From: Prevotella sp. E13-17
GTDB lineage: Bacteria; Bacteroidota; Bacteroidia; Bacteroidales; Bacteroidaceae
DNA: 64,000 bases
Direction: 5' to 3'
Assembly: GCF_022024035.1 (NCBI RefSeq)
Contig: NZ_CP091787.1
Span: 2,356,001 to 2,420,000 of the forward strand
Both the position numbers and the translations under genes were made by a program. Below, piece after piece: positions 26,262 to 35,811 of the stretch; within the stretch, counting starts at the first letter, position 1; each line of letters starts with the position of its first letter. The notes beneath the pieces are model-generated. The model searched no databases. It worked only from the letters and a program-made list of their open reading frames with translations, and was not told the DNA's origin.

Positions 26262-26292
26262 TTTGTTTTTTACCTGAGTTACATTAACTTTG
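26262..26292 (+). promoter_or_regulatory. Promoter of the RlmL-like gene
   Basis: TTTG at 26262-26265 and TAACTTTG at 26285-26292, 19-bp spacer, both perfect matches; ATG at 26316. Confidence 0.85.
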
Positions 26293-26315
26293 CAGATTGA
26301 AACTTTTTTAATTCA

Positions 26316-27791
26316 ATGAACCAAGAATTTGAACTAATCGCCAAAACGTTCATGGGACTGGAACCTGTGCTGGCGAAAGAACTGACCCTGCTGGGGGCAA
26401 ATAATGTACAGATAGGTAGACGCATGGTGTCGTTTACAGGTGACAAAGAAATGATGTATCGCGCGAATTTCTCGCTGCATACCGCTATCAAAATTTTGAA
26501 GCCAATACGTCATTTCAAAGCACAAAGCGCCGATGACGTTTACGAAGCCATTAAGAAAATCGATTGGAGTGAATATCTTGACAACGACCATACCTTTGCG
26601 GTCGATGCCGTTGTGTTCTCAGAAGAATTCCGCCACTCTAAGTTTGTAAGCTACAAAGTAAAAGATGCCATCGTCGATCAGTTTCGCGAGAAGACGGGCT
26701 CACGTCCAAACATCTCTGTAGCCAACCCCGACATCAGACTACATATCCATATTGCAGAATCTGACTGCACGCTGTGTTTAGACTCAAGCGGCGAGTCATT
26801 GCATCGTCGTGGCTATCGTCAAGAAAGCGTCGAGGCTCCCCTTAACGAAGTGTTGGCAGCTGGTATGATCCTGATGACTGGCTGGCAGGGCGACACAGAT
26901 TTCATTGACCCCATGTGTGGCAGTGGCACCTTGCTGGTTGAAGCAGCACTCATCGCTCGCAACATGGCGCCCGGACTGTTCCGCAAGGAATATGCTTTCG
27001 AGAAATGGCCCGACTTCGATGCCGACCTCTTCGACCGGATCTATAATGACGATTCACAGGAACGCGAGTTCAAGCACCATATCTATGGTTACGATATTGA
27101 CATGAAGGCTGTAAACACTGCACGCCTGAATGCAAAGGCTGCCGGTCTTACGTCCGACATCACCGTAGAGCAGCGTGACTTTAAGGATTTTGTTCAGCCT
27201 AAGGAAAAGAGCATCATGGTTTGCAACCCACCCTATGGCGAACGTATCTCTACGCCCGACCTGCTGGGCACTTACCGCATGATTGGCGAACGTCTGAAAC
27301 ATCAGTTCCTCAACAACGAAGCCTGGATTCTGTCATATCGCGAGGAGTGCTTCGAGCAGATTGGACTGAAGCCATCTATCAAAATACCTGTATTCAACGG
27401 CTCTTTGGAATGCGAGTTCCGCAAATATCAGATATTTGACGGCAAACTGAAAGAATTCCGCAAGGAAGGTGGTGTTGTAAAGTCAGAGGAAGAGAAGCGT
27501 CAGATGAGCGAGAAGCATCGTTTCAAGAAGAATCGCGAATTCAAACAACGTCTCGATGAGCAGGGAGAAAACGAAGAAAACGATATTCGTTCATTCACAT
27601 TCCACCGCCATGAAATCAAGTCCAACAAGGATTTCAAAGACAGCAGAAGCCGCAAAGGTGGCAGAGATTTTAAAGGCGACAGAGACAGCAAAGGCAGCAA
27701 GGAGAATCGCAATCGCGGCGGACACGAGCGTTTCGACCGCAGCAAAGGTGGTAAGAAAACATTTAAGCGTAATCGCTATGATGAAGATTAA
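26316..27791 (+). CDS. THUMP-domain RNA methyltransferase (RlmL/YpsC-like)
   Basis: 491 residues. A THUMP RNA-binding domain covers about residues 45-155. The SAM-binding domain follows: 'DFIDPMCGSGTLLVEAALIA' (motif I/X) and the catalytic 'MVCNPPYGERIS' (NPPY) near residue 305. The family makes m2G in 23S rRNA (position 2445 in E. coli RlmL). Residues ~395-491 form an unusual tail rich in Lys, Arg, Gly, Asp and Ser ('SRSRKGGRDFKGDRDSKGSK'), likely disordered and RNA-binding. Overlaps the DPP IV gene by 14 bp. Confidence 0.9.
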   Translation: MNQEFELIAKTFMGLEPVLAKELTLLGANNVQIGRRMVSFTGDKEMMYRANFSLHTAIKILKPIRHFKAQSADDVYEAIKKIDWSEYLDNDHTFAVDAVVFSEEFRHSKFVSYKVKDAIVDQFREKTGSRPNISVANPDIRLHIHIAESDCTLCLDSSGESLHRRGYRQESVEAPLNEVLAAGMILMTGWQGDTDFIDPMCGSGTLLVEAALIARNMAPGLFRKEYAFEKWPDFDADLFDRIYNDDSQEREFKHHIYGYDIDMKAVNTARLNAKAAGLTSDITVEQRDFKDFVQPKEKSIMVCNPPYGERISTPDLLGTYRMIGERLKHQFLNNEAWILSYREECFEQIGLKPSIKIPVFNGSLECEFRKYQIFDGKLKEFRKEGGVVKSEEEKRQMSEKHRFKKNREFKQRLDEQGENEENDIRSFTFHRHEIKSNKDFKDSRSRKGGRDFKGDRDSKGSKENRNRGGHERFDRSKGGKKTFKRNRYDED

Positions 27792-29895
27792 ACCATTTAT
27801 TACTGCTTTATTGCTCATCTTTACATGTATGCCCCTCATGGCTCAACAGAAACTTTTCACGCTGGAAGACCTTAACTTTGGCGGTAAGAACTACCACAAC
27901 CTGCGACCAAAGAACATGTTCCTCACCTGGTGGGGCAATCAGCTGATGTACCAAGACGCAGAGGAAGGCGGAACTGTTGACAACAAGGGCAACAAGAAAG
28001 TGTTATTCAACCTCAAAGAGGTGGGTGCCGATTTCCACTCGGCCATGAATGCCAAGTATCCTTATGCAGACCAGCCGCTTGTATTGCTAAGCAACGGCAA
28101 ACGTCGTATCTTGTATAACTTCAAGACCAAAGCAGTGGTATGGCAACAGGACATGAACCAGAACGAGGCTAACCAGCATTGGAACAAAACATCTAAGGCC
28201 GTAGCCTTCACCCGAAACCACCAGCTGTATGTCAGAGACGCCGATGGCATCGAGACACAACTTACGACTGATGGCTCACGAGATATTGTCTATGGCGAGG
28301 CTGTACATCGCAACGAGTTTGGCATTAACGAAGGTATATTCTGGAGTCCCGACGGCAAGAAGTTCGCTTTTTACCGCATGGACCAATCTATGGTCACCGA
28401 CTACCCCCAGGTCAACATCGACCCACGCATTGCAGAAGTAGAGCCCGACAAATACCCCATGGCAGGTATGACCTCTCACGAGGTTAAGGTTGGCATCTAT
28501 GATTTGAACCTTCAAAAGGTGACCTATCTGAAAACCAACGAGACTTACCTCACCAACATTGCCTGGAGTCCCGACTCCAAGGAAGTGTTTATGTTTGAGT
28601 TGAATCGCGATCAGAACGACTGCAAGCTGAAATGCTATGACGCATCAACAGGCAAGTATCTCTATATGCTGAACCACGAGACAAGCTCAAAGTATGTAGA
28701 ACCGATGCACCCCATCCAGTTTCTGCCTTGGGACAAGAACCTCTTCATCATGCAGAGCCAGAAAGATGGTTTCAATCATTTATACCTTTGTTCTATTAAA
28801 GGCGAAATAATCAAACAGCTCACCCAGGGCTCATGGGTTGTACTCGACGTCCTTGGATTCAATGAGAAAAGCCAGTCGGTCATCATCGCTTCTAATGAAA
28901 AGCATCCATTGCAGCGCAACATCTACAGTGTTAGCGTGAAAACTGGTAAGCGCACACTACTCGACAATGGCGAGGGCGTGCATCATGGCAACCTGTCAAC
29001 AACGGGGCAGAAGCTCGTTGACAAATACTCTACGCCATCAATTCCAAATGCTATCAACATCATCGAAGGATCCAAGAAGTCATATCAGTTGCTGTTGGCT
29101 GACGACCCCTGGAGCGAATATGTGACGCCACAGTTTGAATGTGGATCCATCAAGGCTGCTGACGGTGTCACAGACTTATACTATCGAATGGTAAAACCTG
29201 CCGACTTTGATGCTTCTAAAAAATATCCCACCATCGTTTATGTTTATGGCGGACCTCATGCACACAACGTAGAGGCCTCATGGCACTGGTATAGTCGCTC
29301 TTGGGAGACTTACATGGCACAAAAGGGCTATATCGTATTCATCCTTGACAATAGAGGCTCCGAGAATCGCGGCCTGGCCTTCGAGCAGGCCACCTTCCGA
29401 CAACTGGGACAGATAGAGATGCTGGATCAAATGAAAGGTGTTGACTACCTGAAGTCCCTACCCTATGTTGACACGAACCGCCTTGGCGTACACGGTTGGA
29501 GTTTTGGCGGATTTATGACCATTTCTCTGATGACCAACTACCCCGACGTATTCAAAGTAGGTGTCGCTGGTGGCCCTGTCATCGACTGGAAATGGTATGA
29601 GGTCATGTATGGCGAGCGCTATATGGACACGCCAGAAAGCAATCCCGAGGGGTATGCCAAGACAAGCCTCATCAACAAAGCAAGCCAATTGAAAGGCAAG
29701 CTACAGATTATCATAGGCTACAACGACCCAACCTGCGTACCACAGCACACACTATCGTTTCTGAAAGCTTGTGCAGAGGCTGGCACACAACCCGACTTCT
29801 TCGCTTATCCAGGCGAAGAACATAACATGAGAGGACATGCCAGTGTTCATCTACACGAGCGTATCACTCAGTATTTTGAAGATTATTTGAAATAA
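27778..29895 (+). CDS. S9B dipeptidyl peptidase IV
   Basis: 705 residues. The ATG at 27778 opens a signal peptide (MMKIKPFITALLLIFTCM); the longer open frame upstream lies inside the RlmL-like gene. An N-terminal beta-propeller (about 50-440) precedes the alpha/beta-hydrolase. The triad is visible in 'GVHGWSFGGFMTISL' (Ser), 'GYNDPTC' (Asp) and 'EEHNMRGHASVH' (His). It cleaves X-Pro dipeptides from exported or dietary peptides in the periplasm. It shares a 14-bp overlap with the methyltransferase gene although the two roles seem unrelated. Confidence 0.95.
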   Translation: MMKIKPFITALLLIFTCMPLMAQQKLFTLEDLNFGGKNYHNLRPKNMFLTWWGNQLMYQDAEEGGTVDNKGNKKVLFNLKEVGADFHSAMNAKYPYADQPLVLLSNGKRRILYNFKTKAVVWQQDMNQNEANQHWNKTSKAVAFTRNHQLYVRDADGIETQLTTDGSRDIVYGEAVHRNEFGINEGIFWSPDGKKFAFYRMDQSMVTDYPQVNIDPRIAEVEPDKYPMAGMTSHEVKVGIYDLNLQKVTYLKTNETYLTNIAWSPDSKEVFMFELNRDQNDCKLKCYDASTGKYLYMLNHETSSKYVEPMHPIQFLPWDKNLFIMQSQKDGFNHLYLCSIKGEIIKQLTQGSWVVLDVLGFNEKSQSVIIASNEKHPLQRNIYSVSVKTGKRTLLDNGEGVHHGNLSTTGQKLVDKYSTPSIPNAINIIEGSKKSYQLLLADDPWSEYVTPQFECGSIKAADGVTDLYYRMVKPADFDASKKYPTIVYVYGGPHAHNVEASWHWYSRSWETYMAQKGYIVFILDNRGSENRGLAFEQATFRQLGQIEMLDQMKGVDYLKSLPYVDTNRLGVHGWSFGGFMTISLMTNYPDVFKVGVAGGPVIDWKWYEVMYGERYMDTPESNPEGYAKTSLINKASQLKGKLQIIIGYNDPTCVPQHTLSFLKACAEAGTQPDFFAYPGEEHNMRGHASVHLHERITQYFEDYLK

Positions 29896-29903
29896 CCTAT
29901 AAC

Positions 29904-29942
29904 GTATATTCGACTGCTACTTCTTATAGCAGTCGAATATAC
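29904..29942. terminator. Bidirectional hairpin between convergent DPP IV and symporter genes
   Basis: GTATATTCGACTGCTA (29904-29919) pairs perfectly with TAGCAGTCGAATATAC (29927-29942). Most of the right arm is the last codons of the minus-strand symporter gene, so the terminator is part of the coding sequence. Confidence 0.75.
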
Positions 29943-31434
29943 TTTCTACCAATGGCTTTGACATCTTTGGTGTTATCATACTGACCAACCAAACCACCGG
30001 GAAGCCTCCAACCATCGCAATAGCGCCACAGTTGATGGGATTAATGGGATTACCAAGCAGCATGTTTACCACCGTAAGACCTACCCCCCATACGAAACAT
30101 GCCCACACAGAAACAGTAGTCACGCCACGCCAGTACAATCCCAACATAAATGGTGCCAGAAAAGCACCTGCCAGAGCACCCCATGAGATGCCCATCAGTT
30201 GTGCGATGAATGTTGGGGGATTCAACGCTATCAACAGAGAGATAGCGATAAAAAACACAATCAATACTCTCATCACCACCACCTTGCGATGTTCTGTTCT
30301 TTCGGCAACAACATCATCAATGCTGCCATCCTCCACCTCGCCTGGCAGCGATTTCTTATCGCGGTATATCAGGTCAAGCGTCATCGTACTTGACGAAGTA
30401 AGAACCAATGAGGCCAGCGTTGACATGGAAGCTGAGAGGACCAGCAGAACCACAAGTGCAATTAGTGCTGGCGACAATTGAACCAACATAGCGGGAACAA
30501 TAGAGTCAAAAGCTATTTTTCCATTGTCGGCAACCACCGGATCATAAAGTCGGCCAAAGCCTCCTAAGAAATAGCATCCACCTGCCACGATGAAAGCAAA
30601 GACTGTACTGATGACGGTTCCCCTTCGAATGGCGCTCTCGTCTGAAATGCTATAAAACTTTCCCACCATCTGAGGCAACCCCATAGTACCAAGACTTGTC
30701 AGGATCACCACACCCAACAGTCCCCATGGATCTGGACCGAACCATGTTGCAAACATCCCCTGTTGTCCATCATCACCTGGAAGCGCAGCCAACTTGGATA
30801 CGGCCTCCACAAGACCACCCTGTGCTGCGAGGACGGCTGCAATAACTGCAATGATACCAAAGATCATGATAATGCCTTGAATAAAATCGTTCATCGCTGT
30901 AGCTTTATAGCCACCAAGTATCACATAGACAGCTGTGAGGATTGCCATGATAACTACACAATATTCATAAGGAATGCCAAAGCCCATCTCAAACAACGTA
31001 GAGATACCTTTATAGACACCCGCCGTATATGGAATCAAAAAGACAAAGGCAATGACAGAAGCCGTCACACGCAACCCTTGACTATCGAAACGAGTGCCAA
31101 AGAAATCTGGCATTGTTCTGCTTTCTATATGTTGTGTCATCAACTTTGTCCTACGGCCTAACAACAACCATGCGAGCAACGAACCTATCAAGGCATTACC
31201 CACTCCGATCCACGCAGATGAAAGACCATATTTCCAACCAAACTGACCAGCATAACCCACAAAGACCACTGCCGAGAAATAAGAGGTTCCGAAGGCGAAG
31301 GCTGTAAGCCATGGTCCCACGGAGCGACCACCCAACACAAATCCATCAACACTTTTGGCTTGCTTACGTGAGTAAAGTCCCACGCCAACCATCACAACTA
31401 AAAAAACTACCGTTAAAAGAATTTTTATTATCAT
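29917..31434 (-). CDS. Sodium:solute symporter family protein
   Basis: 505 residues with about 13 membrane helices and the SSS-family pattern: 'FVLGGRSVGPWLTAFAFGTS' near the N-terminus, 'YILGGYKATAMNDFIQGIIM' in the middle, and 'SASMSTLASLVLTSSSTMTLD' (Na2 site serines). It takes up an organic solute together with Na+. The substrate cannot be read from sequence. It is 52 bp downstream of a porin gene on the same strand, so the two probably work as outer- and inner-membrane steps of one uptake path. Confidence 0.92.
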   Translation of the reverse strand: MIIKILLTVVFLVVMVGVGLYSRKQAKSVDGFVLGGRSVGPWLTAFAFGTSYFSAVVFVGYAGQFGWKYGLSSAWIGVGNALIGSLLAWLLLGRRTKLMTQHIESRTMPDFFGTRFDSQGLRVTASVIAFVFLIPYTAGVYKGISTLFEMGFGIPYEYCVVIMAILTAVYVILGGYKATAMNDFIQGIIMIFGIIAVIAAVLAAQGGLVEAVSKLAALPGDDGQQGMFATWFGPDPWGLLGVVILTSLGTMGLPQMVGKFYSISDESAIRRGTVISTVFAFIVAGGCYFLGGFGRLYDPVVADNGKIAFDSIVPAMLVQLSPALIALVVLLVLSASMSTLASLVLTSSSTMTLDLIYRDKKSLPGEVEDGSIDDVVAERTEHRKVVVMRVLIVFFIAISLLIALNPPTFIAQLMGISWGALAGAFLAPFMLGLYWRGVTTVSVWACFVWGVGLTVVNMLLGNPINPINCGAIAMVGGFPVVWLVSMITPKMSKPLVESIFDCYKK

Positions 31435-31486
31435 TTCAATCTTCTATTTCAATTTATATCTTCTCGTTATATACATCCCTAACTTC

Positions 31487-32584
31487 TCAAAACGCCACTT
31501 GCACCTGAGCCTGCAGCCAGTTATAATCCTTTAAGGAAATATTGTCGCCACAAAGACAACGAGTATATTGCAACTGTACGCGACACTTCTTATAATACCA
31601 ATACTGCAGCCCCACGGTGAGATTGGTCTGATCCCAGCCATCAACCTTTGTATTTCTGTCAAAGGTCTCTCCACTAGCCACCAAGTCAAGTGCTCCTCTC
31701 AGGGGAATACACGTCGTGACATAACCACCACGCGAGCCAACATCCCCGTCTTTACCGCCCAGCCATTCTGCACGGATGCTGGCAGGACGTGCTTCCTTAT
31801 ACTGACCAGGAGAGTAAGGCAGGGTCTTGTATTCCACACCAACGCTATAACGGTCACGCTTGTAGTTATCACCTACGGCCACATCGGGATTCCAGGCTGC
31901 GGTACCTACGGCATGACCCGTGCCCAGATAACCAGAACCAGCAATGCGCAGTCCGTCAACCGGACGGACCTCGAGCTTGGCGATAACGTCCTTCTGATTA
32001 TTTCCATCTTTGCGGTTGATACCCTGGCCACTCATCAGTGCCAGCTCGTAGTGCAACTTGTTCTGCAACAGGTCACCATAGACCATCAATCCCTGGTCAC
32101 GTCCGTAGTTCACGCCGTTGAGGGGGTCTGGACCTTCACCAGCCAGATAGAGAACGGCTTGCGAATAGACGTCAATCAGTTCCAACTGTGTCGGCGACAA
32201 CGGATTCTCCATCGAATACGAATGTTTAAACTGTCCGAACCTGACGGTCATGGCCTTGCTGTTCGTGACACGGTAGTCGGTATAGAACTCCTGAACCACA
32301 CTGTTGAAGTCGTGCATAAACAGAAACGACCATCGATCCGTTATTCGCGCTTTTGCCCAAAGCAACGTGCGCTTTAGATTGTAGGAGTTCATGTTGTGCT
32401 GCTTACCAGAACCCGCCTTATCCCGCGAATTCTGATACGACCAACCCGCCTGTGCATAACCATTAAAGGTTATGCGTGATGCCAGATCTTTCGTCCAATC
32501 CCCGCTATTTCCTGACTGTGCAATTGCTGTAGTATTCATCATAATGGCTACTGCAGTCAACAGTAATGTCTGTTTTGTACTCAT
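31487..32584 (-). CDS. Porin, phosphate-selective porin O/P-like
   Basis: 365 residues with a signal peptide (MSTKQTLLLTAVAIMMNTTA). The mature part has alternating beta-strand patterns: 'ITFNGYAQAGWSYQN', 'VTNSKAMTVRFGQFKHSYSM', 'VGLQYWYYKKCRVQLQYTR', and an aromatic end ('QVQVAF') as in outer-membrane barrels. It resembles the OprP/OprO group in Bacteroidetes. Solute specificity is not shown; the symporter downstream likely shares it. The upstream sequence holds TACTTTTG (minus, 32633-32626). Confidence 0.85.
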   Translation of the reverse strand: MSTKQTLLLTAVAIMMNTTAIAQSGNSGDWTKDLASRITFNGYAQAGWSYQNSRDKAGSGKQHNMNSYNLKRTLLWAKARITDRWSFLFMHDFNSVVQEFYTDYRVTNSKAMTVRFGQFKHSYSMENPLSPTQLELIDVYSQAVLYLAGEGPDPLNGVNYGRDQGLMVYGDLLQNKLHYELALMSGQGINRKDGNNQKDVIAKLEVRPVDGLRIAGSGYLGTGHAVGTAAWNPDVAVGDNYKRDRYSVGVEYKTLPYSPGQYKEARPASIRAEWLGGKDGDVGSRGGYVTTCIPLRGALDLVASGETFDRNTKVDGWDQTNLTVGLQYWYYKKCRVQLQYTRCLCGDNISLKDYNWLQAQVQVAF

Positions 32585-32625
32585 AAAAAAAATCTAATTA
32601 TGGTCTTTGCGTTAATAAATCGCAG

Positions 32626-32633
32626 CAAAAGTA
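32626..32633 (-). promoter_or_regulatory. -7 promoter box for porin-symporter operon
   Basis: TACTTTTG on the minus strand, 41 bp upstream of the porin ATG; no clear -33 TTTG. Confidence 0.5.
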
Positions 32634-32800
32634 AACAAAATTATTGTGACAGCCAAGAAAAAAAGCCACAATATTATATTCGAGGTGGTTATTTTATACA
32701 CCGACTTCTCAGCAGATGAACCTGCTGACACAGAACGTTAATTTATGTAGTGAAAAGAAATTATTCTCTTGCGATGACCTATTATTTCGATTAAAAAGCT

Positions 32801-32808
32801 TAACTTTG
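32801..32808 (+). promoter_or_regulatory. -7 promoter box for purD
   Basis: TAACTTTG, 30 bp before the purD ATG at 32839; it supports that start over the longer open frame. Confidence 0.6.
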
Positions 32809-32838
32809 CACTCGATTGTTCAATCAACCACACAGAGT

Positions 32839-34107
32839 ATGAAGATTTTATTGTTAGGAAGTGGCGGCCGCGAGCACGCCTTGGCTTGGAAGATTGCTCA
32901 AAGTGAGCGTGTTGAGAAACTTTTTATTGCACCTGGCAATGCCGGGACAGTTCAAGTTGGCACCAATGTGAACATCAAGGCTGATGACTTTGAGGCCATC
33001 AAAACTTTTGTTGTCGAGAATCAGGTGAACATGGTCGTTGTCGGACCAGAGGATCCCTTGGTAAAAGGAATCTATGACAACCTGAAGAATGACGCCAGAA
33101 CCAAGAACATCCCCGTGATTGGTCCATCAAAAGCCGGTGCAGTATTGGAAGGTTCCAAAGATTTCGCCAAGGCATTCATGATGCGCCACCATATCCCCAC
33201 AGCAAAATATGCCACGTTCGATGGTGAGCACCTGCAGGAAGGTCTGAAGTTCCTTGAAACATTAGAAGCACCTTATGTATTGAAGGCCGATGGCCTTTGT
33301 GCTGGCAAGGGTGTACTTATCCTCCCCACCTTGGAAGAGGCTCAGAAAGAATTAAAGGAAATGCTTGGCGGTATGTTTGGCAACGCATCAAGCCGTGTGG
33401 TGATTGAGGAATTCCTCAGCGGCATCGAATGCTCTGTATTCGTACTCACCGACGGTGATCACTATAAGATTCTGCCCGAGGCCAAGGACTATAAGCGCAT
33501 TGGCGAGGGTGACACCGGTCTGAACACCGGTGGTATGGGTAGCGTGTCTCCCGTTCCTTTTGCCACCAAAGAGTGGATGCAAAAAGTAGAAGACCGCATC
33601 ATCCGTCCTACGGTAGAGGGATTGCGAGCAGAAGACATCGACTATAAAGGCTTTATATTCTTTGGACTTATCAATGTCAAAGGCGAGCCAATGGTCATTG
33701 AGTACAACTGTCGTATGGGCGACCCCGAGACCGAGAGTGTCATGCTTCGACTAAAGAGCGACATCGTTGACTTGTTTGAAGGTGTGGCTGAAGGCAATCT
33801 GGATCAGCGGCCGATTGAATTTGACGAACGTGCCGCTGTTTGTGTCATGTTGGTTTCAGGTGGTTATCCCGAGGCCTACCAGAAAGGCTACCCCATCACT
33901 GGCATTGAGAATGTAGAAGGCAGCATCGTCTTCCATGCAGGAACAGCACAGAAAGACGGACAGGTAGTCACCAACGGTGGTCGTGTCATTGCCGTTTCTT
34001 CCTATGGTGTCAACAAGGAAGAAGCACTCAAGAAGTCATTCACCGAAGCTCAGAAGATTAAGTTCACCGACCAATATTTCCGTCGTGACATCGGTGCCGA
34101 CCTATAA
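32839..34107 (+). CDS. purD: Phosphoribosylamine-glycine ligase
   Basis: 422 residues from the ATG at 32839 ([20 protein letters not shown]), which is the standard GARS start; 41 extra codons upstream overlap the promoter. It joins glycine to phosphoribosylamine in purine synthesis. The ATP-grasp domain shows '[15 protein letters not shown]', '[13 protein letters not shown]' and '[15 protein letters not shown]'. Two membrane-protein genes follow closely on the same strand. Confidence 0.97.
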   Translation: MKILLLGSGGREHALAWKIAQSERVEKLFIAPGNAGTVQVGTNVNIKADDFEAIKTFVVENQVNMVVVGPEDPLVKGIYDNLKNDARTKNIPVIGPSKAGAVLEGSKDFAKAFMMRHHIPTAKYATFDGEHLQEGLKFLETLEAPYVLKADGLCAGKGVLILPTLEEAQKELKEMLGGMFGNASSRVVIEEFLSGIECSVFVLTDGDHYKILPEAKDYKRIGEGDTGLNTGGMGSVSPVPFATKEWMQKVEDRIIRPTVEGLRAEDIDYKGFIFFGLINVKGEPMVIEYNCRMGDPETESVMLRLKSDIVDLFEGVAEGNLDQRPIEFDERAAVCVMLVSGGYPEAYQKGYPITGIENVEGSIVFHAGTAQKDGQVVTNGGRVIAVSSYGVNKEEALKKSFTEAQKIKFTDQYFRRDIGADL

Positions 34108-34116
34108 TTGAATGAT

Positions 34117-35088
34117 ATGGAGAAACGCCTACACAACCATATCAGCGAGAGCATATTAACCCTTTACAGCAGTGCAATCTATTGTTTCATCACATGGATT
34201 GCTGCCGGTTTGTTCACGCACAACTTATGGTTACAGATGGCATTGATGGCTGCCACATGCTACCTGATGGTGGAGATGAGCAAGCATCTTATTTTCCTAC
34301 GATTGCGCAGCTGGATGGTCACATCGGCATTTATGATGTTGTCATCCTGTTGCGCATTCAATTACGATTCGACAAGTGCGGGCATCATTGGCATCAGTGC
34401 CGTGGCAACCCTCTTCCTGCTATTGTCCACCTACCAGAATCCTCAGGATGTAGGGCATAGCTACTATGCCTATGTGGTCTTAGGCATAACAAGTTTGTTT
34501 TTTATTAAGGCGCTCTATTTCATCCCCCTGATGTGGCTATTAACACTCCTGATGCTACAATCGTTGAGCTTTCACACTTGGCTGGCATCTATATTAGGCA
34601 CCATCACCCCCTATTGGCTTATCGGTCCTTGGTACATCTACAAACAGGATTACGATATTCTTTCTACTCATTTCGAGCCTTTATTCAACTGGCACACACC
34701 GACAGCGGATGATGTCTTGACACCCATCCGCATCGTCATCTTCGTCATCATTGGCATACTGTTCATACTTGGCGCCATCAATTTCTGGAGTAAGAGTTAC
34801 GAAGAGCGCATCCGCACACGTCAGTATTATGGTTTCCTGCAATGGATGGTATTGGCACTCAGCATCTTCGTTCTGTTGCAACCACAGTATTACGACACGC
34901 TCATCCGTGTGATCATCATCTGCGCCTGTCCTTTTGCAGCCCACTTCTTCACGCTGAACAGTTCAAAAATCACCAACTACCTATTTTTCATCACCTTAGC
35001 CATCATCATGATCTTGTCTGTCATCAGTACCAACGAGTCACTGACAGACATCGCCAACCATACACTTCTGGAGATATGGAATGGATAA
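34117..35088 (+). CDS. Integral membrane protein of unknown function
   Basis: 323 residues from the ATG at 34117 (a TTG nine bases earlier is possible). At least eight hydrophobic helices, among them 'LTLYSSAIYCFITWIAAGLF', 'YYAYVVLGITSLFFIKALYF', 'IVIFVIIGILFILGAINFW' and 'NYLFFITLAIIMILSVIST'. No catalytic motif is recognised. It lies 9 bp after purD and its end overlaps the VTT-domain gene by 13 bp, so it is probably translated with both. Similar proteins follow purD in other Bacteroidales by my recollection, but I cannot confirm that here. Confidence 0.75.
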   Translation: MEKRLHNHISESILTLYSSAIYCFITWIAAGLFTHNLWLQMALMAATCYLMVEMSKHLIFLRLRSWMVTSAFMMLSSCCAFNYDSTSAGIIGISAVATLFLLLSTYQNPQDVGHSYYAYVVLGITSLFFIKALYFIPLMWLLTLLMLQSLSFHTWLASILGTITPYWLIGPWYIYKQDYDILSTHFEPLFNWHTPTADDVLTPIRIVIFVIIGILFILGAINFWSKSYEERIRTRQYYGFLQWMVLALSIFVLLQPQYYDTLIRVIIICACPFAAHFFTLNSSKITNYLFFITLAIIMILSVISTNESLTDIANHTLLEIWNG

Positions 35089-35534
35089 TCGATCTGCTCA
35101 CCAGCTATGGCTATATGGGCATGCTGATAGCGGCATTCTTGGCAGGCAGTGTGTTTCCGTTTTCCAGTGAGGCTGTCATGCTGGGACTGACGGCAACACC
35201 GGGCATTGACTCCTGGCTACTGGTTGTCTATGGAACCATCGGCAATGTGCTGGGCTCATACTTTAACTATGGCATAGGGCGCATGGGCAAACTGGAATGG
35301 ATTGAGAAGTATTTGAAGATCAAGAAAGAGAAAATGGATCAAGCCGAGCGCTTGATGGCAGGTCGCGGTGCATGGATGGGATTCTTTGCATTTCTGCCCA
35401 TATTGGGCAGCGCCATCACCGTCACGCTGGGATTCCTGCGCTCCAACATTGTCATTTCGTTTATTAGCATTGCCATCGGAAAGTTTCTTCGCTATTGGCT
35501 ATTGGTCTATGGTGCAGAACGTCTATTCTGTTAA
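35076..35534 (+). CDS. YqaA/DedA-like (VTT domain) small membrane protein
   Basis: 152 residues. The ATG at 35076 lies inside the end of the previous gene; the longer frame is a shadow. The N-terminal re-entrant-type region 'SVFPFSSEAVMLGLTA' and 'GNVLGSYFNYGIGRMGKLEW' match the YqaA branch of the SNARE-associated/VTT family, and 'FFAFLPILGSAITVTLGFLR' follows. DedA relatives act in lipid or ion handling across the membrane; a role for YqaA is not settled. Confidence 0.85.
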   Translation: MEWIIDLLTSYGYMGMLIAAFLAGSVFPFSSEAVMLGLTATPGIDSWLLVVYGTIGNVLGSYFNYGIGRMGKLEWIEKYLKIKKEKMDQAERLMAGRGAWMGFFAFLPILGSAITVTLGFLRSNIVISFISIAIGKFLRYWLLVYGAERLFC

Positions 35535-35593
35535 TAATTGTGCAACAGCTGCAAATTCTTATCTTTTCGCAATGCACTTTTCGCTAAAATTAC

Positions 35594-35601
35594 TACCTTT
35601 G
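35594..35601 (+). promoter_or_regulatory. -7 promoter box for the DUF2723 gene
   Basis: TACCTTTG. If used, the leader is about 205 nt and includes the whole REPIN-like hairpin at 35648-35751. Confidence 0.5.
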
Positions 35602-35647
35602 CATCAAACTTTTCGAATAGACGAAAGCAGACATGAATAATAACAAT

Positions 35648-35751
35648 ACTGACCCCACCCCCTGCCCCACCCCTACAAGGGAGGGGAGAACCGCAGAGGA
35701 AGCCGCCTCTCTCCCCTCCCTTGTAGGGGTGGGGCAGGGGGTGGGGTCAGT
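35648..35751. repeat. REPIN-like element with perfect 42-bp inverted arms
   Basis: 35648-35689 (starting ACTGACCCCACCCCCTGCCC) is a perfect inverse of 35710-35751, with a 20-bp loop. The arms share the GACCCCACCCC...CCTCCC series of the DUF559 inverted repeats. A 44-codon frame from the ATG at 35633 runs through it without a stop, but there is no other support for a gene. Confidence 0.95.
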
Positions 35752-35811
35752 AACCTTAGTTATATAGAAGCTATAATTTGTATTTTAACGTTAAAAAATT
35801 ACTCATTAACA

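Noticed and set aside
27556..27777. N-terminal extension of the DPP IV gene
   Set aside because: It lies inside the RlmL-like tail; the ATG at 27778 begins a clear signal peptide.
32716..32838. N-terminal extension of purD
   Set aside because: It overlaps the TAACTTTG promoter box, and the ATG at 32839 is the conserved family start.
35633..35767. 44-codon open frame running through the REPIN-like repeat
   Set aside because: The product is the repeat read in one frame (T-D-P-T-P... and its inverse); no sign of selection can be judged from one sequence.
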